From Phytophthora quininea (lineage: Eukaryota > Oomycota > Peronosporomycetes > Peronosporales > Peronosporaceae): a stretch of DNA of 64,000 nt. Location of the stretch: contig JAAVTG010000248.1 in the NCBI GenBank assembly GCA_011947345.1, positions 1-64,000 of the forward strand, in the 5' to 3' direction. A model generated the notes under the pieces. The model was not told the DNA's origin. It worked only from the letters and a program-made list of their open reading frames with translations, and made no database searches. Shown in pieces: positions 33,542 through 43,908 of the stretch. The position numbers were made by a program, and so were the translations under genes. The first letter of the stretch is position 1, and each line of letters begins with the position of its first letter.

Positions 33542-34605
33542 ATGACCGAGGCTAAAGATGACATATCGTTTCCTTGGAAACTCGAGTCTCCTTGTCTCGA
33601 AGCTCTCGCTCGGCTCGTGGATGTATTACGATACGCCCGAGCCGAAGTACTCCCCGAGAACTGGTACAAGATGATGGTTACAGCGTTCAAGCACGGCATC
33701 AACTTCTTCGACACGGCCGAGATTTACGGCAATGGCAGATCGGAAGAGTTTCTGGGCGAGGCAATCAAGAAAGGCGTTGACGAAGGAGTCTGGAGTCGTG
33801 AAGACCTCGTCATCTCTACAAAGCTCTTCAACGGGTACAAGGGCTTCACTGAATCCGGGCCTACGACCAGGGCAACAGCCGCAAGCACATTGTGGAAGGC
33901 ATGAAAGCGTCCCTGAAGAGACTGGGTCTTGACTACGTGGACGTGGTGTTCTCGCATCGAGAGGAGCCGTACACGCCAATTGAAGAAACTGTGCGCGCCA
34001 TGAACTACTTGATCGACAACGGTCTGGCTTTCTACTGGGGGACAAGTGAGTGGCTCGCCTCAGACATCCGCGAGGCCTGCGAAATCGCAGACCGTCTGGG
34101 CTTGATCCGCCCGATTGTGGAGTAGTCCGAGTATAACATCTTTGCTCGTAACAAAGTCGAGTACGAGTTCCTGGATCTGTACAAGACGTACAATTTGGGC
34201 CTTACGACCTGGTCGCCGCTCGCATTCGGCACGCTCACCAGCAAGTACAGCGCTGGTAACCCCGAGGGGTTCCGTTTTACTGGGGAAATGTTCCAGGACG
34301 GGAGTCCGCTAATCGACGGATTTGAGAAGCGCGTTCAGATGACCGACCAACTCAAGCCCATCGCCAAGGAGCTGGGCTACTCACTCGCCCAAATGTCCAT
34401 CGCTTGGGCCGTGTCGAACGTAAGAGTGTCCACGGTCCTTGTTGGAGCTAGTCGTCCTTCGCAACTGGAAGAAAACTTGAAGGCTCTGGCATTTGTGGAC
34501 AAGATCACCCCAGAAGTGAAGACGAAGATCGACGCCATCGTCCAGTTCGTCCCGACCGTCCCCCAAATGAACCAGTACGGCCTGGTGCGTGCCCGTCATC
34601 TGTAG
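33542..34605 (+). pseudogene. Aldo-keto reductase copy 7, probable pseudogene
   Basis: Recognisable throughout: MTYRFLGNSSLLVSKLSLGS, NFFDTAEIYGNG, VISTKLFNG, VVFSHREEPYTPIEE, VLVGASRPSQLEENL and the end VRARHL. Frame slips occur near 33557, in the C run 33652-33655 and near 33860. In addition an in-frame TAG at 34123-34125 replaces the Gln of the family motif IVEQSQYNI (CAG to TAG). The nonsense codon is a transition in otherwise well-kept sequence, so inactivation, if real, is recent. Checking the reads at 34123 would decide. The tetrad residues themselves are retained. Confidence 0.72.
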
Positions 34606-34821
34606 GGCGCGATCGTATCGGCTGCGGTTCATCTTGAATCAAGCTTTACACCGGACAACGTAACAGCGGCGTCAAATGGCAAACGCTCCATTGATTAGCC
34701 AGCAGCCTCGAGGCAGCGACAGCTACATGTTATAAAAACAGTGAGAGCGAGCGTGCTAAGAAAGAGAAGAAAAAAGGTAAGATCACAGGAGAGCCGCCCC
34801 CTTCCCCACTCCACTCTCGCG

Positions 34822-35537
34822 CTACTTCTGTCCGCCGACCACTGGCTTCACATTGTTCAGACTGCCACAAAATAACACCAAAAATCAGCACTAACCCTCT
34901 CGACCCAACCGTAATTGCCCACTCACTTGATGGTGATGCGCAGGTTGCTACCCTTAGGGACGTCGAACTTCTTTGGGTGCGTGCGGAAGTGGTTGATAAT
35001 GTTGGACACGTCCAGGCCTCCGCTCTTCTTCTGCTTGCGCGCAGCTGCAGTCTTGTGGCTCCTCAGCTGCACCGTCGGCAGCTTCTTGGCCTTGCCCTTG
35101 GCCAGCACCAACCCGGGCCGCCGATTGTTCATCACCGCCTGCCGCTTGGAGCTCGCCACTGCTATGTGGGCTCTTGCGCGCTACAAGTTACCGGCATCAG
35201 CACCTAATTAGTGGCTAAAACTGCGACTACATCGCACCGCCGCCTTGGAGATGGGGACCAGCACCGTCTTCTTGACGTTCTGCTGCTTGTGGGTCTTCTG
35301 GGCCTTTTGGAGCTTCTGGGTCTTGGCCTTCTTGGCTGCAATCTGTTTCTTGGGCTTCTTCTTAAAGGGCTTCTTGGTCTTGGCCTTCTGAATGAGGTCG
35401 TCTGGCGTTGACAGGGACGTTGTTAGGATGTGGAGAGGTACCGTACAAATGCGGGGGATGAATGGGGCACACACCGAGAGGCAGCGCCAGCTTCTCCTCG
35501 GGGAGATGCCAACGGAGAAGCCGCCAGGAGTTGCCAT
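34822..35537 (-). CDS. Small lysine-rich protein, putative mRNA-export adaptor
   Basis: Four exons: 35537-35475, 35401-35238, 35180-34927, 34861-34822, all with clean GT-AG ends (branch-like TCCTAAC in intron 1). Splicing exon 1 to 2 creates LALPLDDLIQKAKTKK, which resembles the UAP56-binding motif (LDDIIK type) of ALY/REF and UIF export adaptors. The rest is very basic (KKPFKKKPKKQIAAKKAK, NNRRPGLVLAKGKAKKLP), and the end reads LRITINLNNVKPVVGGQK. One slip in exon 1 at 35500-35503 needs an added base to join GISP to EEKLALP. An RNA-binding nuclear role is inferred only from the motif and charge; a basic ribosomal or chromatin protein is the alternative. The function is not established. Confidence 0.65.
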
Positions 35538-35639
35538 AACTTATCGGAGCTTCTTGCTTCTTGTGTGGATTTAAGAAATATCTGATTTGTTGAAAAAAGT
35601 TTTTGTTTGTATTTGAGACCGTCCATCAAAATTGCATCT

Positions 35640-37488
35640 CTAGTGAAGGTGGAGCTGCTTTTTGAAGACCGGCGCAGCGATGCGGTTCCAGTTCTCGGGC
35701 CAATGCTACAGACGAGCAGAACAAAAGTTAGCACACAAGGTCAAGGTGCAATTAAGGCTGAAGCGAATTTTACCTCGACGTTCTTGAGTGAAGCTCGAAG
35801 ACGGTCGAGATGTAGCGTGCTTGTCGGGTAGCCCTTGAGCAAGTCGTATAGCTGGGTGGATAGCTGCTCCGACGAGTCAAACACCATGCCATTCCTACAC
35901 AACAGCAAAAAGCAACAACATTAAACTATCTCTGCCGAGCTCAAGAGGAACCACCATGTCCGTACTTGTTGTGATGCACAAGCTCATCCAGGCACTTGAA
36001 CCCGATGGCGCACACCGGAAGACCGCAGCCAAACATGTCGAGCACTTTCATGGGCAGGTCGAGGCCAGATGACGAAGTGTGCAAACACACACCCAGGTCC
36101 GCACTGCCGAGAACAAGCGGGTAGTCGCTGGCCTCAAGCCACCTACTCGTCCAAAACAGATAAAATAACCACAGTAAGATTAAGCACACAGCATACATTC
36201 TCAAAACTGAACAGCACGTACATCGTGGCGATTCGGATACGCTTGAAGGCCAGCTGCCTAATCTTCTCGAGATACATTTCCTTCTGTGGACCTTTACCAG
36301 TCACCACCACAAGCAGGTTGGGGAATTCCGTGACGCTAAGAGCAGAAGTTCTCTTGTCAAGCAGCTCCAACGCAGTCAGCAGCACGCCGAAATCTTCGTC
36401 TGCCGTCCAGCTGGTGGAGCTGATAATCATCGCTGGACGGTTCTCACGAGGTAAGACGACGGAGTTTCCTTTCTTGCCGCTCGCGCCGCGAATTTTACGC
36501 GTGAGCAGAGTCTCCTCCTGGCTGGAAGAATCCTCACCCCATGAAACCAGCTAAAATATGCCACAAGAAATATAAACGGTGAGTATCACGTTTACTACCG
36601 ACTCCCAGAAGGCACCACGTACATCATTGCACTGCTCGAGTTGGCCCCCTACGCGAGTAAAGAGATCGTGCTGAACACCCAAAGGCGTGGGTTTAAAGAA
36701 GAGCGGTGGCTTGTCATGCAGCACTGTAGCTTCGATCTGCCACGTGTCCCTCAACCATTTCTTCATGACGTGCGTGACGCACAAATTGGCATCAGCTTTG
36801 CGTCCGAACACGCGCTCGATCCACTCGGAAATCTGCCCGCAACACAATCAAAACCACGTCAGAAGAGAATCGTTCATGGGTCTTCTAACATAGATATCGT
36901 CCACCTTGACTAACGGGTGTCCTCCACCGATCGACAGCGCCAGCAAACTGTACCCCAAATTGTGCCAGTCGATGACAAACTTGGCACCCTTCACGCGACA
37001 GCAGAGCCACACAACCACGAAAGTAGGGATCCTAATTGCATTGCAAAGCGTCCACATGTGAGTAGATCTGTCCTCCATCTGTCTGTTTGCTCATCTTGAA
37101 CGTACGTCGGCGGGTTCTGCAGCAGTATCAAGTCCACGCTGCCCGCCGTAACCAGCAGCAGCCACAACAGCTGCAATAACTGCAGAAGGACTTTTATGGG
37201 CGCAAGCAACAGGAACAAACGTCTCGGAAGGCGTTGGAAGCGCGGCGTGAAAGTCAGCAGCTCGAGGTTACGCTGTCGGGCCACGTCGGGTACGCAGGTC
37301 TCGCCTGCGTACCCCAGTAGCGATACGCGCAAGTTCGGGTCCATTCTCGCCAGCGACAGCGCGTGGTACTGCATACGCGGGCTGCGACCTACGTCACCCA
37401 GCACCATCACGACGGCGTGGCGCGCTTGCGTCGCATGGCGGAGCGCGGCGGGAGGTTTCCTGGCCGAGCGGCGATGGCGCGGCGACAT
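35640..37488 (-). CDS. ALG1: ALG1 beta-1,4-mannosyltransferase
   Basis: Adds the first mannose to GlcNAc2-PP-dolichol on the cytosolic face of the ER in N-glycan synthesis. At least six exons on the minus strand. The N-terminus has [20 protein letters not shown], the family hallmark, then the membrane-associated helix [20 protein letters not shown] and [10 protein letters not shown]. Later exons read [79 protein letters not shown] and [20 protein letters not shown] (donor-nucleotide site with the E/D-x7-type region), ending [16 protein letters not shown] at TAG 35640-35642. Exons join without obvious frame slips. It is in tandem with the MYB gene upstream and the export-adaptor gene downstream. 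Confidence 0.9.
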
Positions 37489-37733
37489 TCTATACAGTGG
37501 AGGGTTTCGTTGGATTTAAGATGTTCTTATAACCGATCAGACCTTGGTATAATTTTTATTACGCAGTTGAAGTGGTTTTGGCTAGTCGCGACAATTAGCA
37601 CGGCGATTTCGATCTTTGACGTCAGCACTAGGCTTTCCCCCTTGTGGTTTTGGATGCCGTGTGGAGGGTGGGGTGGATATAGTACGTGTAGATAGACTGC
37701 GTCCGTTTACTATACATGACGAGGAATTGTCGC

Positions 37734-38792
37734 TCAGATGGCGGCGCTGCGGTACAGCATCTTGTCCATGGACGGCAGCGAGTCGGCGTCCACACTGGCT
37801 GCCGGTTGTGCACCGTGATCTACCTGGGCTTGTATCGGGATGAGCGTCACACTGGTGGACGTGGGGGACGTCTGTGGCCACTGTCGCGTGTCCTCCGCCC
37901 ATTGTGTCCACTTCCCATGCCCGCCAACGGGAGGCGACGCCATGGTTGGTCCGTAGTTGATCGGAGCAGCATCTACTGCCCCCGTGTAGATGCGCGGCTT
38001 GCCGTCAATGGGCTCTGGGGCGTACCGTAGTGGAGGGTATGTGGACGACGTCGCGTTCTCCTCCTTAAAGCGTCTGACTGTCTGTCGAGGGCTATGGCTA
38101 CTGGCCGAGGCCAGTCGCTTCCGAGGCGACAGTGTCGTATTCAAGGCCGAGCTGGAGCCGCTGGCTGTGGGGGTGACGTTGGCGCCTTGCGCCACCAATC
38201 GTGCTCGCTCCTTCTGGATCTGCGCCTCGAAGAACGGCAGCGTCTGGTTCAGACGCGCCATCTTGGTGAAGAACTTTTGCGCGTGCGTGCGCACCTGCGT
38301 GGACGTGCGAGTGCCGATGTAGCGCGCGATCTCGCCCCAGGCGGGGCCCTGGTACTTCTCGAGCCCATCGAGGAACATGCGGTGCTCGTCGCTGTTCCAG
38401 CGGCCGATGGCGAACTCCTTGCTGCCTCGACGGTCAGCTTTGCCGCCCATGAGCTCCGGGTCTTGCGGGCGATCGTAGACGCCGTTCAGGGGACTCATCA
38501 TCGGTCGTGGGTACGCAGGCATCATGTACGCGCCGCCTCGGTTGGTTGCTCGATGCGGATGCGAGTTCGGCACGTCGCCCGTCCAGACGTACGGCGGTGT
38601 CGGCGTTGGCGAGTACATGGGCGAAGAACCAGCGACGTCGTAAGCACGCTGGTCGTCGACGTCTTCTCGGGTCCACGCCGTCGCGCTCTGAGGCGACCCT
38701 TGCAGTGGGAACCAGCCCGGCTGCGACTGCGGCGGGTCCTCGCGGTCCGTTGGCGAGTACGGGGGCGGCTGCGTCGGCCACGGGCGCTCCAT
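37734..38792 (-). CDS. Single-repeat MYB protein, SHAQKYF type
   Basis: 352 residues, one exon, intact. The N-terminal 125 residues are Pro/Ser/Tyr-rich (PPYSPTDREDPPQSQPGW). The MYB repeat is around residues 130-178: GRWNSDEHRMFLDGLEKYQG, three spaced aromatic residues, and RTSTQVRTHAQKFFTKM, the variant of the SHAQKYF signature found in stramenopile and plant 1R-MYB proteins. The C-terminal half is low-complexity Ser/Thr/Pro, with SPRKRLASASSHSPRQTV, a possible phosphorylated or nuclear-localising stretch. DNA binding is expected for the family; targets are unknown. In Phytophthora such MYBs have been linked to sporulation, but that is not evident here. Confidence 0.9.
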   Translation of the reverse strand: MERPWPTQPPPYSPTDREDPPQSQPGWFPLQGSPQSATAWTREDVDDQRAYDVAGSSPMYSPTPTPPYVWTGDVPNSHPHRATNRGGAYMMPAYPRPMMSPLNGVYDRPQDPELMGGKADRRGSKEFAIGRWNSDEHRMFLDGLEKYQGPAWGEIARYIGTRTSTQVRTHAQKFFTKMARLNQTLPFFEAQIQKERARLVAQGANVTPTASGSSSALNTTLSPRKRLASASSHSPRQTVRRFKEENATSSTYPPLRYAPEPIDGKPRIYTGAVDAAPINYGPTMASPPVGGHGKWTQWAEDTRQWPQTSPTSTSVTLIPIQAQVDHGAQPAASVDADSLPSMDKMLYRSAAI

Positions 38793-39901
38793 TGCGGTCC
38801 TCCGGTGTGCGCTTCGGTCGGCGAATTCGCGAATGGCTGGCTTGGGTGCGCTCCTCCTTTAAAGTTTTTCTTCGGCTTCCATATTCGCTGCTCGGCGGGT
38901 GAAACGGCTTGGATCCTCGCGCGATCTTGCGGGCTGCTGGGGCCATCGCTGGCCGCTCGCGCTGCGCAGGAGGGCCCTCTTGCAGACACGTTTTGAGGAC
39001 GTTTGGCGGAGTTGGGAAAAGAAACAGGCAGCTCGACGTGGTGGGGGCATGCAAGTTGTCCTCCACTCGTTTGACTCGCACGCGACGCTTGACGCGAGTC
39101 ACACCGAGACAGCGCAAGATACGTCTGAAAAGGAAAAGATCCCAGTCTGCTTTAAGATCGTCATGCAAGTGATCATCGTGACCAGCACACTTGGCCGTGA
39201 TGGTCGGGAGCCACAAAGACGGCTAGTGGTAGGAAACCTTTGCCGAGGTGCTCCGTCAGCTGGTGGACGGTACGACTGCGGTGGTCGATACCCGAGGGGT
39301 CCTAAAGGTAACTGCTACAGGTTTCTTCTCGCCTTATTCGCGAAAGACCGACCAGCCCTAAAGAAACGGCGCAGGGTCACCATTGGATGCCATCCCGTTG
39401 ACTCGCTCTGCTTCCGCAAGGACGACGCCGTGTCCATAATGCATTCTGGCGACCTCCACGAGGTGTTCTAGTTGACGCCTCCAACGCGTCCTGGAGATTA
39501 AACCGTCCAACGCAGCGGGTCTGCCACCGGTGGACGAACTTGTAATGTCGTTGAAGTCCCGATCTTGCCCAACCGTCACTAAGCACCAACGCGAAGCAAT
39601 ACGAAGTGTGCATCTCCCGTGCGGCATGATAATTGCAACACCAAGCACCAAGCACCATTACCACCACCTTCCTACGCGAAGCAGAACGAATGCAAGCGTC
39701 TATGAAGTGTCCACAACACGTGCTCCGTTTTGAAGACGGCAGCAATCTTTCGACATCATTTTACTTCCATATAGCCCATTTTGTAAAAAAGTTACGTATG
39801 GTGTGTGCCACACCACTCCAGACCATCATTCCTGGACGGTCCGATAGTGTTGCGCAATTCTGCAAGTGCAAATTTGCCCTTGTGACCTTTCAAGATTCAA
39901 G
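38793..39901. other. Gene-poor stretch upstream of the transposase
   Basis: 1.1 kb. The left part is the MYB gene's 5' region. Several open frames run across it on both strands, but none shows recognisable motifs. I looked for TTAA-flanked terminal repeats of the piggyBac element and found none that I could pair. Confidence 0.5.
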
Positions 39902-41838
39902 ATGGAGAAGAAGGCCTCCCCCAAATAAAGTGCTCGCAAGAGCTGGCTAAGGCTGCCGAAGCCGCAGCTACGCGCAACATTCGCCATGAAGACTATCTGC
40001 AGATCAGGCGCAACCGCATGTTCGATCGACTCGAAGATCTGTACAAGGACTACCTGGCGGCAAGAGGCGCCAGCGGCTCGACTTCAGACGCTACGACGCC
40101 GGCGGCAACCAGCGAGGCTAGATTGGAGTCATCATCATTGAGAGCCATATGCGATCCTCAGGCTCTTTCGTTTACGATTATTAGGACGGGAGGAGCTGGC
40201 GATGCCTTGCAAGCAACCAACAGTACACCAGAGGGCAACACATATCGGCCTTTCAAGAGCCCAATGCCAGATCATTGTAGTCATAGTGTTTTGCCTGACT
40301 CCGTTAACACTGGGTCGCCGTTGTCGTTGTTTCGGTTGATGTGGACTCAAGAACTAATGAAGACGATCACAAATAACACAAACGAGTACGTGGCATCTCT
40401 AGCAACAAAACCGAAGCACAAATTGAGGACAGAGGAATGGCATGAGTTGACCGTTGAAGAGCTTTCAATATGGGTGGCTATAGTGATTTACTTTGGAGTC
40501 TTTCGCGTTGCTCGTCCGCGTGATTGTTGGTCGACCTGTCCTGATTTCCCAACGTGGCCTGTGGTGGATTACATGAACCAGAGGAGATTTGAAGAAATTC
40601 GATGTATGCTACATCTATCACCAACACGAAATAGTAAAGACACGGGCTCCAAAACGTGGACCGACAAGGTCGAGCCGGTGGCTACCCAACTTCGAACGGC
40701 ATTCAAGACTCACTTTCTCCCTCAGACCAATGTTGCAGTGGACGAAATGATGATTCGGTTCACCGGAAAGTCAGTACACAAGGTGAACATGCCGAAAAAC
40801 CTATTACGGAGGGATACAAAATCTATGCCTTATGTGATCATGGATATTGCTACGCTTTTTCGTTTCACTCTCCCTATAGTGTGACGAAGAGGTGGTTATC
40901 GAACCTGACTTGACTACCACCGACGAAATGGTGCTGCACCTTGCGCGCCAGCTTCCGTATCGCTCTCACAAATTTAATATTTACATGGACAACTACTACG
41001 GGCATTTTAGGCTTTATGAAAAACTTCGCGAAATGGGAATCGGTGCATGCGGTACGGTAAACTCGAGAACTCAAAATTTCCCTTCAAGCATGGATATTAG
41101 ATCCAAGAAACGGAAAGTTCCTTGGAACTCACTTGGTTCCAAAGTGGTCGAAAATGTACTTATCGTTACTTGGATGGATAAACAACCCATTCAGATGCTA
41201 ACTACGATTCATGATATTCATGGGGAAGAGTGGTTTGTAAAGAAAAGTCGTCGTCGTCCCCCTGAACCGGCTATCAAGAAGCCTGCGTACGTGCAACAAG
41301 CATTTGGAGATTCTCGAGAGATTATTGTAAATGTACCTCGCCTCATACATGACTACAACCAATACATGAATGGTATCGACATTAGTGATCAGCTACGAGG
41401 ATATTATTCAACGCAGCTCGTGGCAAGCAGGAATTGGTTGCCGTTATTTTTCTGGCTGGTAGATACTACTATTGTGAACGCATTCCTCATCCACAAAGCC
41501 AGTGAAGGAAAAAAGCACTGACGCATCGACATTTTAGAGTACATCTTGCTTGGGAAATGCTTTGGGATGCCGCTCGGACGGGCTATAGGTCTCGAAAACG
41601 TCAGAGGAAGTCGTCGGGATCATTATCGCTAAAAACGGTTGATGTCGCAGTCCAGACAGAGCCTCCCCAAGCACAATACACAGGCCACCTGCCAAGCTTG
41701 GTGAAAAATCGACACCGCTGCGCACTTTGTGCCAGCAAGCTGCCAGCAGGCAAGGCAACGGAGGCGCCTCAGACAAAGTTTAGATGCGAGGCTTGCGGCA
41801 TGTACTTGTGTTGCAACAGCAGCAGGAATTGCTTTTAG
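39902..41838 (+). mobile_element. piggyBac-type transposase (frame slips)
   Basis: DDE_Tnp_1_7 family transposase. Landmarks: SPLSLFRLMWTQELMKTI, ELSIWVAIVIYFGVFRVARP, VAVDEMMIRFTG (first Asp, codon 40741-40743), FNIYMDNYYGHFRLYEKL (second Asp, 40988-40990) and YMNGIDISDQLRGYYST (third Asp, 41378-41380, with a following Asp at 41387-41389 as in piggyBac). A Cys-rich C-terminal domain follows (HRCALCASKLPAG, RCEACGMYLCC), as in piggyBac elements. Slips after MPKNL, near 40885 and about 41530 break the frame, each close to one base. The upstream segment from 39902 (QELAKAAEAAATRNIRHEDY) reads on into 40018. All catalytic acidic residues are kept, so activity is conceivable if the slips are errors. 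The terminal repeats were not found. Confidence 0.85.
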
Positions 41839-42008
41839 AGCAGCATCTCAAATCTGAAAAATAGTCTGTCTAACGCTAAATTTCTAAGATAATGCAACAC
41901 AAAGGGGTCCCGGTGAGCATCCTGGCCTTCATTTTCAGCGAGGGAGACACGTCCACGGGATCCAACAGCAGCGACGACGGCCGGGAGTCGTCTCAAAACG
42001 AGCCGGCT

Positions 42009-42979
42009 ATGACGGAACTGTCCTTCGGCGCGCGGCTGCTGCTGTCGCTGCTGCTCACCGCCGTCTCTCTCTTCGTCTGGAAGTGGCTGCAGCCCGCCAC
42101 CGCTCAGACGCAGCCGACAGCCAAGCGCAGCAAGAAAAAGAGCAAGAAGAAGAGCAAAAAGCGGACAAATCTCCGCAAAAGGCCCCAAAAGAGACCAACT
42201 CGAATGTTACAGTGGCAAACCCTCCCAGCGACGAGAGCGACTCGGACGACGGCCGCTCCGCTGCTCAAGTGCTTTCTACCAAAACGTTCAAACCCAAAAA
42301 CCTCGGTGGAAATCGACTGGCGAAAAGATCAAAGCTGCCCTACCTGGCGCCGACGTCGTGCGGTTTTCGGTAGGGCAGGAGGTGTTGGGTAGATTTGGGG
42401 GCGGTGACCAGTGGTTCCCGGCCACAGTGTTGGAGGTAGGGCGCAGGGAATATTTGGTAGAGTTATAGGTAGTTTCTGGTAGAGTTTTGGGAGGAATTGA
42501 ACTGACAAATGTGTGTGCTTTGTGCTTGGTCTTTAGCTAAGGAAGGGCAACGAGTATCATCTGAAATATGACGACGGAGAAGTGGAGCACCAAGTGCCGG
42601 CTGCGCTCATCAAGGTGCGACCGACGCCAAAAAGTGACGATGAATCTGGGGACGAAGAGGCGAAAGGAATCGTTCCGGAGCCTGTTGTTGCACAAGAAAG
42701 AGAAAAGTTGGCGTTGAAGTCAGACTCGAGCGAGTCGGACGATGGCGGGTGGCAAGTGGTGGAAAATTCGAGTGTTACCAAGCGGCTGGCGCGTCGCGTG
42801 AAAGAGCAAACGCAAACGGAACCTGTGGTCGCAGGACTCACTAAACGCCAGCGTGAAAATCGCCGTAAAAGGAGCGACAACGCGAGATGAGGGAGATGCT
42901 GCGGCAGCAGGCTCAAAAGGACGATACCGATGCGCGAGCGCGCTGGCGCTACGTGCCATCAGGCTCTCCACCCTCGTAG
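42009..42979 (+). CDS. Membrane-anchored Tudor-domain protein (frame slips)
   Basis: Start at 42009 gives MTELSFGARLLLSLLLTAV, a single N-terminal membrane helix, followed by a very basic run (KRSKKKSKKKSKKRTN) and an acidic Ser-rich linker (SDESDSDDGRSAAQ). A Tudor-like barrel spans an intron (about 42436-42536): FSVGQEVLGRFGGGDQWFPA then LRKGNEYHLKYDDGEVEHQV. The C-terminus is charged and helical, ending SGSPPS at TAG 42977-42979. Slips near 42180 and 42375 and in the A run 42867-42870 interrupt the frame. Tudor barrels read methylated Lys or Arg, but the aromatic cage has not been checked. A helix plus Tudor suggests an ER or nuclear-envelope tether; this is inference. Confidence 0.65.
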
Positions 42980-43101
42980 GACATTGACGACGGAGTGACC
43001 GAAAGACGAACAATCGACCAGGTGGTGTTGTAGCAGCAGCGAGAGCTTCAAGACGATTGCAGCAAGGAGCGCAGAATAGGGAGGAGAATCTGAGCGGGTT
43101 A

Positions 43102-43452
43102 CTACATGATAAACACTTGAGGAATGGCCGCAGGGCCATGGCGTTTGCCGCTTGATGGCTGGTAGCTGTTTTCAGGGTTTTCGCTTGACTGGGTGGCCGA
43201 CAAGTTTCGAGGGATGCAGCTGACTTGGCGTGGTTTGGTGACGTATTCGTCTTGTAGAACCGTCTTAGCCGCGCTGCTTATGCCGCGAGAGGGTCGCTGC
43301 TTCAGCGAGTCGAAGGCTTTCGCCGAGAACTTTTGCTCGTACTGAATGCTGGCAAGGGTCTTGCGCACTGGTCTAACTGTGCTGTGGTTGTTGCTTACAG
43401 GCGAGGGTACACGGCGATAAGCTTTGGTCATGGGCTTGGAGGTTGTCTGCAA
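43102..43452 (-). CDS. Small basic protein, function unknown
   Basis: A 116-residue open frame rich in Ser, Lys and Pro, for example KAYRRVPSPVSNNHSTVRP and KTLASIQYEQKFSAKAFD. A GATTGCAG acceptor-like sequence lies just before it, so it is probably a downstream exon of a gene starting nearer 43700, where another short minus-strand open frame exists. No domain is recognised. The sequence is not of obvious low complexity and its codon use looks plausible, but support is weak. Confidence 0.35.
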   Translation of the reverse strand: MQTTSKPMTKAYRRVPSPVSNNHSTVRPVRKTLASIQYEQKFSAKAFDSLKQRPSRGISSAAKTVLQDEYVTKPRQVSCIPRNLSATQSSENPENSYQPSSGKRHGPAAIPQVFIM

Positions 43453-43908
43453 TCGAGCTACCCGCTGATTTCCCGGTACGTGGTCATACGCTGCTGCTTG
43501 CGCTAGCTATTGAACACAAACAAACTATCAGTTGTCTATTGGTTGTGCTACGGATAAAATCAAACGATAAATACTTGACTACGAAGCTGCTCCATTTCTT
43601 GGTTGCTGAGTCTTCCTTTGACACCCAACAGGAGTTTCCGCTCCGAAGATCGATCACCAAGCATGCTCTCGAGTTGAGGGAAAGCAAAATACTTCACTTC
43701 TTGAAGTGTTTGGCGGGTATCTAAAAGTGTAGCCATCTATACTTGGCACTTCAACGTCAACTATAAAAAAATGTTGAGCATTCCCAGCTCCGCAGAGTGA
43801 TAAACAACAGCATTCACGTGCTTTCTTGGTGCTGTGGCACCAGTGGATGACCTTTGCTCTCGGTCTGGGCCTTCGTATCGACTGAAAGTGTCTTAATCTC
43901 CGACGAGC

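Noticed and set aside
38094..38996. 300-residue plus-strand open frame antisense to the MYB gene
   Set aside because: Arg/Pro-rich composition typical of the complement of GC-rich coding sequence; no motif, and the MYB frame explains the region.
37616..39471. Plus-strand genes in the MYB to transposase interval
   Set aside because: Open frames lack motifs, starts and splice patterns and mostly mirror the MYB gene or low-complexity DNA.
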